A DNA stretch of 64,000 nt from Nocardioides sp. (lineage in GTDB: Bacteria > Actinomycetota > Actinomycetes > Propionibacteriales > Nocardioidaceae). Numbering within the stretch: the first letter of the stretch is position 1; each line of letters starts with the position of its first letter. Below the pieces are notes generated by a model, which was given only the letters and a program-made list of their open reading frames with translations, was not told where the DNA came from and made no database searches. Made by a program: the position numbers and the translations under genes. The stretch spans positions 5,466 to 69,465 of the forward strand of contig JBAOIH010000002.1 of NCBI GenBank assembly GCA_037045645.1. The letters run 5' to 3'. Of the stretch, positions 34,329-43,165 are shown piece by piece.

Positions 34329-37300
34329 CTATCCCGCTGAACGTGCTCGCTGCTGATTCCAGCCTCGTGCACTCATCACCTGTCCCGACCGCTCGGGGAC
34401 TTCGACGGGACCGAGATCGTCGTCGGTGCGATTGAGCACACCATGTCTGAGCCTTTCAGCGGCCCGGTCCGACTCTCCGGCCGCTTCGTCAACGGCGGCC
34501 TGGTCGAGCCTCGGGATCTCCTCGTACGGTGCAGCGTCCGCGGCCGTCTCGGCCGCGAAGCGGGCCAGGTCGAGGTCACCCACGCTCAGCGCGTGTGTGG
34601 TGACGATGTGCGCGGTGTCGACGATCGCGCAGGTCATGATGTGGTCGATCCGTTCGCCTTCGAGTAACCAGCTCCAGCCGGTCGGGCGGAGGTCGGTGAA
34701 CGGTTCGCCGCTGACCAACGCCAGGGCGGTGGTCAGGTCTTCGATGCCGGCGGCCCCGCGGCTCTCACCTCGGGCGCGCAGACGTCGGAAGAGGTCGAGG
34801 TCGGTGGCGACGCCACGAACGGCGTACCTGCCTTGAACACCGTCAGTGTGGGCTTGGCGGGCGTTCGGCAGATGCGGTTTGCCCGTGCGCGGATCGGGTC
34901 CGAGCCAGCCGCGGATGATCCCGACGTCCTTCCGCGCCCGTTCGGGCAGGAGCCCGAACGCCTCGCCGATCTCGTTGGCCGTCACGCCCTTGGGGTGGAG
35001 CACCAGGAACGCAAGGAGTTCGACGTAGAAGGGTCGGCGGTGGGCCATCTTGCGGGAGTCCCCGAGGGTTCGGGCGCTCACGGGCCCGAGCAGGGTCAGC
35101 TTCGGCCCCATCAGCCGGGATGCCTGCCAGTGGGCGACGTCTTCGTCGAGCTGGGGATCCGCTTCAACGACGTGCCGTTCGGTCTCAGCGGTCACGACGG
35201 GAGCGAGTCGTTGCACGTCCTCGGTGACGGTCGCGGCTCGCCTGACGTAGACGTGAGTCTCCTGGGGGAGCAGTGATCGCTCGCCGGCAGGTCCCTCGGC
35301 CGGTCGTGGTTCAACCAGTTCCTCGTTGAGAGCGCCCGCGGCGTCCGCGACCTCCGAAGTCTCGTCCTCTGGCATCGGAGAGACTGTGGCGTCCCTCGTG
35401 ATGTCAATGAGCGTTGCGCACGCCCGCGCCTCGTCGTCGCTCAGACCCGCAGCGGTCAGGCGCAGGCCGTGAGTCTCAACTGTGGCTTCTCCGTCTGCGC
35501 CGACGTTGAGGACCACGTCGCCGAGCATCTCGTCGGCACTGATCGCGATAACGGCGGCGCCAGCTCGGCCTTGGTAGCCGGTGATGATCTTGGCGACCTT
35601 CTGCACCGAGTCCATTTCGCCCGTCGTGATGAGTGTGCGGAACTGGTCAGGCTCGAGCGACGGGTCCTCGGACTCGAGATCAGAGGCGAGCTGGTCGTGG
35701 AAGGCCGTGTCGTCGACTGCATGGTGGTGGAGCCTGCTCGGATCGATGCCAGCAAGTTCCTCGCCGATCCCGACGGTGTCGACCTCAACGAGCGCCGACC
35801 ACGGGTTGAGCGCGAGTTCGGCCGCGATGTGACGGCCCAAGGCCGCGGCCCTGTCCGTGTCTCCCGAGATGGTGGCAGCGTGCACCTCCTCAAAGTTGAT
35901 CAACACGAGCGCCCCGTCCGAATCCATGCCGATGCTGACGAGCAAGGGGAAGGGTGCCACTGAGCCGAGGCTGTCGGTGGGGACGTCGCGGTGGGCGATG
36001 TGCCACGAGGTGCCAGTCCCGGACCAAGGCGTCGGCAGCTCTCTCGGCTCGGCCAGGATCACCGCCACGTCCGCTCTGCTCAAGGTGGCCGTCATGACTC
36101 TGGCGCCTAGCGCGGTTTCGCCTAGTTCCCGGAGGGCTCGATCGAGGATCTCGACGCGCGGCGCCGTGATGGATCCCGATGCCTGAATGCTCTTCTCCAC
36201 TGGGGTGAGGTCGCGCGGGGCAGGGTCGATCACGTGTCCGGGGCGGCGATAGCGCAACTGGGTGCGGCGGTATTGGCGAAGCGTCAGGAGCAGCGATCCA
36301 GCGAGTACAGCTCCGCCGCCGGCCAGCCCCGGGAGGACCCACGCTGGCAGGTCCTCGTCGGTTGGTTCTGCAACGCTCTCAGTCCCAGCGTCATCTGCGG
36401 TCGGGTCCTCTGGGACGGCTTCTGGCGTATGGGTGATCTCGGGGTCCGCTTGAGGAACGCGGTCGCGATGCTTCGGGCTCTCGTCTCGATCGGCCGCGTT
36501 ATCCGCGGTGAGGGTCAGGCGCCACCCGGGACGAATGAGGTTGGGATCCGTGATGCGACCGCCGTCGGGCTGAACGGTCGACCTGGAGGCCTGGAAGATC
36601 TCCGGGTAGGCGTGGGCGTCGCCAAGCTCCTCTTCCGCGATCTCGGAGAGGGTGTCGCCGGGCTCGACGACGTACGTCGAGTCATTGGCGGGTGCCGTGG
36701 CCACCGGAACTCGCAGCACGGTGCCCGGCAGCAAGAAGTCCGGCTCGCCGTCGAGGACTCCTCGGTTGAGTTCGGCCAGTTCGACGTACCGGGTGCCGTC
36801 GCCGAGCCTGTCCTTCGCGATCTTCCAGAGGCTGTCGCCGCGCTTCACTGTGTACGCCTCGGTGTCGGGCCGATGCGACGGCGCTGTCGTCGCGACCGGT
36901 GCGACGACAGGCTTGGCAGCAGCCGGCGCACTCTGAGCGACCGGCTCCGGCGCTCTCAAGGGGACCGCGGCGGCGTGGGGCACGGGCGCGGCCGCACTGA
37001 TCGCGGGTCCGGCAACGAACAGCAACGCAGCGACCCCGACGAGCTGACCGGCCGCGACCTGAGGGAGCGCGAATCCGGGGACCCTGGGTGCTGGCAATCC
37101 ACGAACGTGGGCGGTCACCTCCACAACGATCGAAACTGCGAAGACCGCCCATGCCACCCAAGCGACGACTCCGATGACAGCCACCGCGAGGGTGCCGTCG
37201 TCGCGGCTCGTCAACGCCGACCAGGAGAAGTCTCCGATCCCAGGCGTCGCGCCGATCGCGATCAGGAGCACGGGCACGCCAACCACGAACGCCACCAGGG

Positions 37301-37346
37301 CGAGCGTGCCGAAGAGACCGATCAGGCGGGTGCGGATGTGGCTCAT
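34329..37346 (-). CDS. LysM-repeat membrane protein with C-terminal BTAD domain
   Basis: A 1005-residue protein at the end of the Tad operon. Helices at about 10-30, 55-80 and 95-120, then two LysM peptidoglycan-binding repeats at about 165-215 (YTVKRGDSLWKIAKDRLGDG) and 225-280 (YVVEPGDTLSEIAEEELGDA), another helix at about 340 and a long cytoplasmic part ending in a BTAD (SARP-like) domain (ATDLDLFRRLRARGESRG, VSGEPFTDLRPTGWSWLLEG). LysM-BTAD proteins are frequent in actinobacterial tad loci. It may link the cell wall to pilus control. Start overlaps the upstream stop. Confidence 0.82.
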   Translation of the reverse strand: MSHIRTRLIGLFGTLALVAFVVGVPVLLIAIGATPGIGDFSWSALTSRDDGTLAVAVIGVVAWVAWAVFAVSIVVEVTAHVRGLPAPRVPGFALPQVAAGQLVGVAALLFVAGPAISAAAPVPHAAAVPLRAPEPVAQSAPAAAKPVVAPVATTAPSHRPDTEAYTVKRGDSLWKIAKDRLGDGTRYVELAELNRGVLDGEPDFLLPGTVLRVPVATAPANDSTYVVEPGDTLSEIAEEELGDAHAYPEIFQASRSTVQPDGGRITDPNLIRPGWRLTLTADNAADRDESPKHRDRVPQADPEITHTPEAVPEDPTADDAGTESVAEPTDEDLPAWVLPGLAGGGAVLAGSLLLTLRQYRRTQLRYRRPGHVIDPAPRDLTPVEKSIQASGSITAPRVEILDRALRELGETALGARVMTATLSRADVAVILAEPRELPTPWSGTGTSWHIAHRDVPTDSLGSVAPFPLLVSIGMDSDGALVLINFEEVHAATISGDTDRAAALGRHIAAELALNPWSALVEVDTVGIGEELAGIDPSRLHHHAVDDTAFHDQLASDLESEDPSLEPDQFRTLITTGEMDSVQKVAKIITGYQGRAGAAVIAISADEMLGDVVLNVGADGEATVETHGLRLTAAGLSDDEARACATLIDITRDATVSPMPEDETSEVADAAGALNEELVEPRPAEGPAGERSLLPQETHVYVRRAATVTEDVQRLAPVVTAETERHVVEADPQLDEDVAHWQASRLMGPKLTLLGPVSARTLGDSRKMAHRRPFYVELLAFLVLHPKGVTANEIGEAFGLLPERARKDVGIIRGWLGPDPRTGKPHLPNARQAHTDGVQGRYAVRGVATDLDLFRRLRARGESRGAAGIEDLTTALALVSGEPFTDLRPTGWSWLLEGERIDHIMTCAIVDTAHIVTTHALSVGDLDLARFAAETAADAAPYEEIPRLDQAAVDEAAGESDRAAERLRHGVLNRTDDDLGPVEVPERSGQVMSARGWNQQRARSAG

Positions 37347-37768
37347 CGTGGGTTGCCTCCGAGGGTGCGCACGAGGTGGGCGGTCGCTGTGGACGTGGTG
37401 CTGAGTCGGTTGATGCCCATAAGACCGAGGAACTTCGTGTCGTACTGGTCGTGGACGGTGACCGTCAGCGTGGTGCCGCCCGTCACCTGCACCGTCCCGT
37501 TGGCGCCTGCGGCTTGCAGGTAGTGCTCGGCCGCGACGCGTGCGTTCGCTGCATCGATGGCGAGCGATCGTCCCTCGATCGCCGGGCCGGCTTGGATCTC
37601 TTCGCCGCCCGCTCGAGCGGCTTGAGCGGCCAGGTCGTGGCCCCGCTGTTGCGCTTGGACCTGCCCGCCGAGGTCGACCGCGAGACCAACGAGGAAGACC
37701 ATCACGAAGCTCGACAGTGCGAGCCAGATGCTGACCGAGCCGCGCTCGTCGACCCTGCGCGGAGTCAT
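37343..37768 (-). CDS. tadG: TadG-like pilus protein
   Basis: A 141-residue pseudopilin-like protein: short basic head (TPRRVDERGSVSIWLA), one helix at about 12-32, then an extracytoplasmic domain. The RGSVS followed by a hydrophobic helix and a helical repeat (QAQQRGHDLAAQAARAGGEEI) is typical of Tad minor pilins and the TadG N-terminus. It overlaps both neighbours by ATGA and is too short for full TadG with a von Willebrand domain, as is usual in actinobacteria. Confidence 0.75.
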   Translation of the reverse strand: MTPRRVDERGSVSIWLALSSFVMVFLVGLAVDLGGQVQAQQRGHDLAAQAARAGGEEIQAGPAIEGRSLAIDAANARVAAEHYLQAAGANGTVQVTGGTTLTVTVHDQYDTKFLGLMGINRLSTTSTATAHLVRTLGGNPR

Positions 37769-38190
37769 GACTGCCGCCACGTGTCGATGGGGCTGCTCAT
37801 CCGAGCGCTCAACACTTTCGATCCTGGAATGCCAGGGACCGACAGGTCTGAGAGGTCGAGCCTGCATGTCACGGTCACGGTGACCATGCCGGGCTGACCT
37901 GCCTGCTTGTCGAAGTCGCTGGTGTCGACCTCGACCTCGACGCCGGTGCAGGGGATGTGCTGGTTTGCCACGCTGCTCGCTGCGGCTGCCCGTGCGTTGG
38001 CCGTCGCCGTACCGGCGTCGCGGGCGATCGACGCCGTACGCGCGGCCTCGGAGGCCGCGGACTGGAGGCTCTCGTGGGTGGTGGCGACACGACCACCGCA
38101 GATAATGAGGCCGACGAAGAGCAGGAACGCAGGTACGCCGACAGCGGCCTCGATGGCCGCGGACCCACGCTGGTCGCGGACTCGCCTCAT
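37765..38190 (-). CDS. tadE: TadE-family pilus protein (second)
   Basis: A 141-residue protein with DQRGSAAIEAAVGVPAFLLF, the TadE-like cleavage/anchor motif (Glu at about +5 of the helix), then a helical and beta extracytoplasmic part (SAASEAARTASIARDAGTAT; a Cys pair in PCTGV and VTVTCRL). Minor pseudopilin of the Tad apparatus. ATG 38190 overlaps the upstream stop (ATGA). Confidence 0.8.
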   Translation of the reverse strand: MRRVRDQRGSAAIEAAVGVPAFLLFVGLIICGGRVATTHESLQSAASEAARTASIARDAGTATANARAAAASSVANQHIPCTGVEVEVDTSDFDKQAGQPGMVTVTVTCRLDLSDLSVPGIPGSKVLSARMSSPIDTWRQS

Positions 38191-38597
38191 GGCGCCGTCA
38201 CCCGTTCGACCGTGACGCTGGCGCTCTGTTTGATGGTGGGATGCCAACCAGGGATGACGCTGAGGCTGACGCCGCTGACCGTCACCGTGGCAGTCGTCAG
38301 CGTGCGATGCGCTGTCGCAGACCCCTGCTGGACGACGTCATCGCCACCAGCGGTTTCGAGGAAGGCCTTGGCGGCAGAGACCCCGTCGGCCTCGCCGCCA
38401 TGTTCGGCCCCGGCCGCTCGAGCACCCTCCTCGGCGGCGGCGATCGCAACCGTTCGTGCGTGGTAGTACAGCGCCGCCTGCATCCCGAAGAACATGACGG
38501 CGAAGAGAGCAGGCAGAAGGATCACGAGCTCGATCGAGGCCGAGCCGTGCTCGTTGCGCCGGCGGCTACTTGAGGTTGCCGGCTTGCGTGGCGACAT
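38187..38597 (-). CDS. tadE: TadE-family pilus protein (first)
   Basis: A 136-residue protein with NEHGSASIELVILLPALFAV, a textbook TadE motif (G-S-A-S-I-E followed by a hydrophobic helix), then YYHARTVAIAAAEEGARAAGAEHG. A minor pseudopilin for Tad pilus assembly. It begins 32 bp inside the preceding small pilin gene, another sign of coupling. Confidence 0.82.
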   Translation of the reverse strand: MSPRKPATSSSRRRNEHGSASIELVILLPALFAVMFFGMQAALYYHARTVAIAAAEEGARAAGAEHGGEADGVSAAKAFLETAGGDDVVQQGSATAHRTLTTATVTVSGVSLSVIPGWHPTIKQSASVTVERVTAP

Positions 38598-38769
38598 ACG
38601 CCTTCACCGCCGCCACGACGACACCGACGATCGCGAGCACCGCGACCGCCCACAGGACGTGCTCGATGGTGACGGAACCGCGCTCGTTCCGGGTCGGCGC
38701 GCTCCGGGTACGGGCGAGGTCGTCGACGAACAGCATCGTGAGGTGAATCTGGACTAGTAGTTTCAGCAT
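38566..38769 (-). CDS. flp: Small Flp-type pilin/membrane protein, 67 aa
   Basis: The sequence around residue 30, TRNERGSVTIEHVLWAVAVLAIVGVVVAAV, read in parts, shows GSVTIE plus a single helix and a short tail, the Flp prepilin plan (Gly-x-x-x-x-Glu and about 60 residues). The likely major subunit of the pilus. It overlaps the TadE gene by 32 bp. Confidence 0.75.
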   Translation of the reverse strand: MLKLLVQIHLTMLFVDDLARTRSAPTRNERGSVTIEHVLWAVAVLAIVGVVVAAVKAYVATQAGNLK

Positions 38770-38795
38770 GCTTCCTCCTGGATGGGTCCTTCCGG

Positions 38796-39698
38796 TCAGT
38801 TGGTGGTGAACATCCGAAGCAGGGACGGCGCGACGAGGAGCGCCATGAAGATGACCCCGAGCAGCGAGCCTGGGATCGTCATTCGCTCCCCGGTGGCGTT
38901 GGCGCGGGCGATCTCCTCGTTGAGCATCGCGGTGCGCATGGCGGTCGAGCGCGCGCGAAGGGTGGCGTACACGCTGACTCCTTCCTCCCCGGAAAGGCGC
39001 ATGATGTCGGCGAAGTCGTCGAGCTCCGGCAACCCGAGCTCAACAGCCAAGGTGTGCAGTGCCTCCCACGGCGGAAGGCCGGACCAGCGCGAGCGGGTGA
39101 GCTCCTCGGCCAGCCGGGTGAAGACCCACGAGTCGCCGACGGCGGCGGCGGACTCCATCGCCTGTCGGGGCCCCGAGCCGTTCTTGCGTTCCAAGGCAAC
39201 GAGGTCGATGTAGGAGCCGAGCGCCCTGGCGAACTCGAGGCGAGCAGTTCGGGCGTCGTCGAGGGCGTTGTAGTTGGGAAGGAAGAACATCACTGTCGCC
39301 AAGGCGAGTGATGCCAGCGCCGGAATGACGACGGGGAAGGGGAGGCCGATCAGGCTGAAGAAGAACGCCAAGACCGGTGGAAGGACCAGGCCCAACCCGG
39401 TGAAGGTCAGTTTCTCGCCGTAGAAGCGGGCCAACGAGATCCGCAACAACGCGAGTTCACGCGTGGGAGTGCGGACCCACAGACTCGCGGGCAGCGTCCG
39501 CACGGCCCAGAGGCCGACGCGTTCCTTCCCGGAAGCGGCCTGCGCGGTCGGTGCGCTCGCGCGGACGTGATGGGGGGACAGGCGGTCGAGCGCATCCGCA
39601 AGGTCGGGGGCTGCGGGGACGAGGCGTACGACGAGCAACACGACACCGAGCCCGATGAGGCCGCCCGCCAGCAGTGCCAACTGCAGCCCGGTCGTCAC
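38796..39698 (-). CDS. tadC: TadC-like type II secretion F-domain protein
   Basis: A 300-residue inner-membrane platform protein. N-terminal helix (LALLAGGLIGLGVVLLVVRL), paired helices near 105-150 and a C-terminal helix (GSLLGVIFMALLVAPSLLRM) enclose a T2SSF domain (ARTARLEFARALGSYIDLVAL, FADIMRLSGEEGVSVYATLR). The GTG start at 39698 overlaps the remnant TadB stop as GTGA, showing it was once translationally coupled to tadB. Element E2 now separates the two by 3.5 kb, so tadC may be poorly expressed unless an internal promoter exists. Confidence 0.85.
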   Translation of the reverse strand: MTTGLQLALLAGGLIGLGVVLLVVRLVPAAPDLADALDRLSPHHVRASAPTAQAASGKERVGLWAVRTLPASLWVRTPTRELALLRISLARFYGEKLTFTGLGLVLPPVLAFFFSLIGLPFPVVIPALASLALATVMFFLPNYNALDDARTARLEFARALGSYIDLVALERKNGSGPRQAMESAAAVGDSWVFTRLAEELTRSRWSGLPPWEALHTLAVELGLPELDDFADIMRLSGEEGVSVYATLRARSTAMRTAMLNEEIARANATGERMTIPGSLLGVIFMALLVAPSLLRMFTTN

Positions 39699-39726
39699 GG
39701 TGTCACCTCGATCGGGTCTCCGGCGG
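39695..39726 (-). pseudogene. tadB: Remnant 3' end of tadB
   Basis: The minus strand encodes AAGDPIEVTP and TGA, the last whose bases overlap the tadC GTG. Joined to 43222 it continues the TadB frame (ELPRFLGNSA then AGDPIEVTP), total 867 nt (288 codons plus stop). It is therefore the displaced native end of tadB. Confidence 0.7.
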
Positions 39727-39835
39727 CACTCGCTACTTCGCTTCCATCCAGTTCGTTTCTGGACGGTTCGTCCTGCCGGGGCTGTGACCTGCGGTGACTA
39801 GGCACGCTCGGGGCATTTCGTTGTCCTGACAGGGC

Positions 39836-39864
39836 TTCACGTTTTCTGACGACTCTGCTATGTT
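39836..39864 (+). promoter_or_regulatory. Candidate promoter of the E2 operon
   Basis: TTCACG (39836-39841), 17-bp spacer, TATGTT (39859-39864), 37 bp before the GTG start. The same -10-like TATGTT stands before the E3 recombinase. Weak -35 match. Confidence 0.35.
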
Positions 39865-39901
39865 CACGAAATCCCATCTCAACTCCTGAAGCGGTGGTTC
39901 G

Positions 39902-41039
39902 GTGACTCTCACCGTGGTCCGGTCGCTGGATTCCGCGCGCAGCCTGCGTAGCAGCGTCGATGTCGAGGAGTTCGAGCAGGAGTTGATCGACCAGTACTCG
40001 CTGTCGCTGGCTGCGGTGGGGATCAACGACAAGACCGCTGCGGCGGATCGTTCGGTGGTCTTCGAGTTCGCACACTTCCTGGGGCGGCCGTTGTGGAGCG
40101 CGCAGGTTGAGGACGCCGACCGGTACCTGCGAGCAGCGCGTCGCGAACGCCGTCTGGCCACGTCGACGGTGGCGGGCAAGGCGGCCGCGTTGGCGAAGTT
40201 CTACGAGTTCGTCATCGTTCGCTACCAGGGCGACATCCACGCCGTCTTCGACCAGGTCGTGGTCCAGCCGATCGACGAGTTCAACCGGCCTCGAGCTGTG
40301 GGTGCGAAGACTGCGGGCAGGATCCCGCCACGCGACGACGAGGTCCGAGGCCTGTTCGAGGGATGGGCCGAAGCGCTGCCCACGGCACGGAAGTATCTGC
40401 CGGCGGCTCGGGACTACCTCGCAGCGTCGTTGTGGCGACGGACAGGGCTGCGGATCAACGAGACCGTGATGCTTGACATCGGCGACTGGCATCCCGAGCT
40501 CGGCAACCACGGCAAGCTCCACGTGCGGCATGGCAAGGGCAGCCGCGGTCGCGGCGCGAAGGTCCGGATCGTGCCGGCCATTGACGACGTCGACGCGCTG
40601 CTGGAGTGGTGGCTGGGTGACGTACGACCCCAGTACGGGGACGACCACGACGATCCCGAACGCGCCGCTGTTCCCCAGCGAACGACACGACCCGATGACC
40701 GGGCACTGCACCCGCATCGGTGCCGAGGCTCTGCGTACCGGCTTGGGTGACGCGGTCGGCCGCTGGCTGCCTGGATGGACCGGCCGGCTTTCGCCGCACG
40801 TGTTGCGGCACTACTGCGCCTCCCACCTCTACGAGCAGGGCATGACGCTGAAGGCGATCCAGGAACTGCTGGGACACAGCTGGCTGTCGACGACCACCCA
40901 GTACATCCACGTCCGCAGTAACCACATCGAGTCGTCCTGGGCAGAGTCGACCGAGCGAACCCTCGCACGCCTCGGCGCCACCAGGAACCGCACAAGCGGC
41001 CAGCCGAGCAGTAGGACGAGCGAGGACGAGGAGGTTTGA
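39902..41039 (+). CDS. E2 tyrosine recombinase (frameshift near 40656)
   Basis: Restored length 378 residues. N-terminal core-binding domain (FEQELIDQYSLSLAAVGIND, AAALAKFYEFVIVRYQG), box I Arg at about 182 (RTGLRINETVMLDIGDW). The frame then breaks at the CCC of GATCCCGAAC (40655-40657): dropping one C gives DDPNAPLFPSERHDP, and the rest of the catalytic domain follows, HVLRHYCASHLYEQG at about 299 and LLGHSWLSTTTQYIHV with the Tyr at 322-337. As sequenced, the first frame stops at 40750 and lacks box II and the Tyr, so the enzyme would be dead unless the shift is an error or is bypassed by +1 slippage at CCC. The GTG start is the most upstream plausible start. Confidence 0.82.
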
Positions 41040-41043
41040 GGCG

Positions 41044-41370
41044 ATGCGCTGGAACATGAGGATGAAGTCCGCGGAAGCGGGGATCTGGAAGTCGACCCAG
41101 CTGCGCCAGATGTTTGCCGACGCAGGTCTGGAGATCAGCGCGGGGAAGATGTCGGGCTGGTGGGCCGGCACCCCGACCACGATCCGGCTCGAGGACCTCG
41201 ACGTGATCTGCTTCGTGCTCAATTGCACGCCCGCCGACCTGCTGATCTGCGAGCCCGAAGCGGTCGCCGCCCGCAAACCCGAGCAGAAGCAAGCGTCCGG
41301 GACGCAAGGGGCCAAGAAGACCACGCGACGCCCGGCACCAGGACGGACCCGGAGCAAGCCGCCCGCGTGA
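41044..41370 (+). CDS. E2 small Cro/XRE-like HTH protein
   Basis: A 108-residue counterpart of the E1 and E3 HTH proteins (MRMKSAEAGIWKSTQLRQMF, AGKMSGWWAGTPTTIRLEDL, then VICFVLNCTPADLLI). The recognition region differs strongly from the others, so the operator probably differs too. Lys/Arg/Pro-rich tail. Starts 4 bp after the recombinase stop and overlaps the next gene by GTGA. Confidence 0.78.
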   Translation: MRWNMRMKSAEAGIWKSTQLRQMFADAGLEISAGKMSGWWAGTPTTIRLEDLDVICFVLNCTPADLLICEPEAVAARKPEQKQASGTQGAKKTTRRPAPGRTRSKPPA

Positions 41371-43157
41371 GCAAGCCCCAGATGTGCCAGGGCTGCGGGC
41401 TCAAACCGCAGGCCTACCACGGCAGGCTCGTGTGCTACGACTGCAAGCCCGGCACCAACGGGCGGCCGCTGCCGTGTCGTCGCTGCGGTGCCACCGGTGA
41501 CTACTGGTCCGAAAGGCTGTGTCGGCGCTGTCACCAGCACGCGCCGCAGCTGCCCGACTCCTGTCGCGACTGCCTGGCCTGGGGTGCCACCCGCACGCTG
41601 AAGTGGCTGTGCGCGGCGTGCGTCGGCTGGCGACACCGCAACCGAGAGGTCAGCGCGTGCATCTCGTGCCGACGCGAGCTGTCCCTCAATGAGCACAAGG
41701 CATGTCGGCTGTGCTGGCTGCAGACCTTCCACTATCAGGCGCAGGCCGGCCTTCCGCGCGACGTGCTGGCCGCCAACCCGGGCAGTCAGCAGCTCTGGCT
41801 GGCCAACATGGTCGGCTATCGCAACGGCTACACACCGCATCCCCGGCGTGACTACAGCCGGCCGGAGGACCAGATCCATCCACCCGGCCAAGACCCGCGG
41901 TTCGACCAAGCCGCGCGGGAACCCGCGCGACCACGGCCTGCCGTCGATCCCGACCAGCTCGACCTCTTGGCCTACGACCGTGTTGAGGACACCGCCCGCA
42001 GCTTCGGGTTCGGTGAACCGCCGAGCATCCGCTTCGCCGAGGCCCTCGACCGGCTCGCGGTCGACCACGCCGTACGGCACGGCTGGACGGCACGGCAAAC
42101 CATCCGGACCCGGATCACGTTGCGGGTCCTGCAGGCCCGCCACCGCATCGACGGCGGGCCGATCAAGACCAGCGACGTGCTCGGCCTGACCGACCTCGAC
42201 CTCAGCGTTCGCTTGGCGCTCGCGGTCCTGGCCGACCACGACGTTCTCTTCGACGACCGGGTCCCGCCGCTGCACAGCTGGTTCGCCCGCCAGATCGCCG
42301 ATCTGCCCGCACCGATGGCCCACGAACTGCAGACCTGGTTCAACGTCCTGCACTTCGGCAGCACCACCCCGCCGAGGAGCCACCCGCGGCACGACGTCAC
42401 CATCAAGACCCGAACCCTGTGGGCCATACCGACGCTGCGCGCGTGGGCGCAGGCCGGTCACAGGTCCCTGCGGGAGATCACCCGCGACGACGTCCTCGCC
42501 GTACTGCCCGCCCAGGGCACCCCACGGGTCAAGCTCGGCGCCGCGCTGCGGTCGATCTTCACAACCCTCAAGCGCCACCACGTCTTGTTCATCAACCCGA
42601 TGGCCCGGATGCGGATCGGGAACCTCGAGCGGCGGATCCCGATGCCCATCGACATCACTCGCATCCGCGCGGCCTTCGAATCCGCAGACCCGGCTACCGC
42701 AGCGATCACCACGCTCATCGGCATCCACGGGCTGCGGCCCGGTGAGGCCTGCGCGCTGCTGCTGACCGACGTGCGCGACCACCGCATCGCCTTGTCTGAC
42801 CGCACGATCCTGCTGGCAGCCGAGACCAAGGCCAGGCTCGACGCCTACCTCGTCCACCGCCGCCATCGGTGGCCCGGCAGCATCAACGCGCACTTCCTGA
42901 TCCACAGTCGCTCGGCCGGCACCCTGGAGCAGGTCAAGGTGCCCTGGCTGACCGACAAACTCGGCATGTCCGCCAACACCCTGCGCCAAGACCGCATCCT
43001 GGCCGAGGTCCACGCCGGCGGCGACCTGCGCCAGATCTGCGACTTCTTCGGCGTCACCATCGCCACCGCCGAGCACTACGCCAGCACGATCAACCACCCA
43101 GAACTCGACGACTTCACCAACCAGCCCTCCGGTTCGCGAACCGACACTCCATACTGA
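41367..43157 (+). CDS. E2 zinc-ribbon protein with recombinase-like C-terminal domain
   Basis: A 596-residue protein from GTG 41367. Eight CxxC pairs between residues about 7 and 120 (CQGC, CYDC, CRRC, CRRC, CRDC, CAAC, CISC, CRLC), giving four zinc ribbons. A central helical part follows, then a C-terminal domain in which LIGIHGLRPGEACALLLTDV is a good tyrosine-recombinase box I. Box II is NTLRQDRI without the His, and the LGH motif is DFFGVTIATAEHYAS, with a final Tyr. It is the most recombinase-like of the three large proteins, and catalytically doubtful. Confidence 0.72.
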   Translation: MSKPQMCQGCGLKPQAYHGRLVCYDCKPGTNGRPLPCRRCGATGDYWSERLCRRCHQHAPQLPDSCRDCLAWGATRTLKWLCAACVGWRHRNREVSACISCRRELSLNEHKACRLCWLQTFHYQAQAGLPRDVLAANPGSQQLWLANMVGYRNGYTPHPRRDYSRPEDQIHPPGQDPRFDQAAREPARPRPAVDPDQLDLLAYDRVEDTARSFGFGEPPSIRFAEALDRLAVDHAVRHGWTARQTIRTRITLRVLQARHRIDGGPIKTSDVLGLTDLDLSVRLALAVLADHDVLFDDRVPPLHSWFARQIADLPAPMAHELQTWFNVLHFGSTTPPRSHPRHDVTIKTRTLWAIPTLRAWAQAGHRSLREITRDDVLAVLPAQGTPRVKLGAALRSIFTTLKRHHVLFINPMARMRIGNLERRIPMPIDITRIRAAFESADPATAAITTLIGIHGLRPGEACALLLTDVRDHRIALSDRTILLAAETKARLDAYLVHRRHRWPGSINAHFLIHSRSAGTLEQVKVPWLTDKLGMSANTLRQDRILAEVHAGGDLRQICDFFGVTIATAEHYASTINHPELDDFTNQPSGSRTDTPY

Positions 43158-43165
43158 GCGGGACA

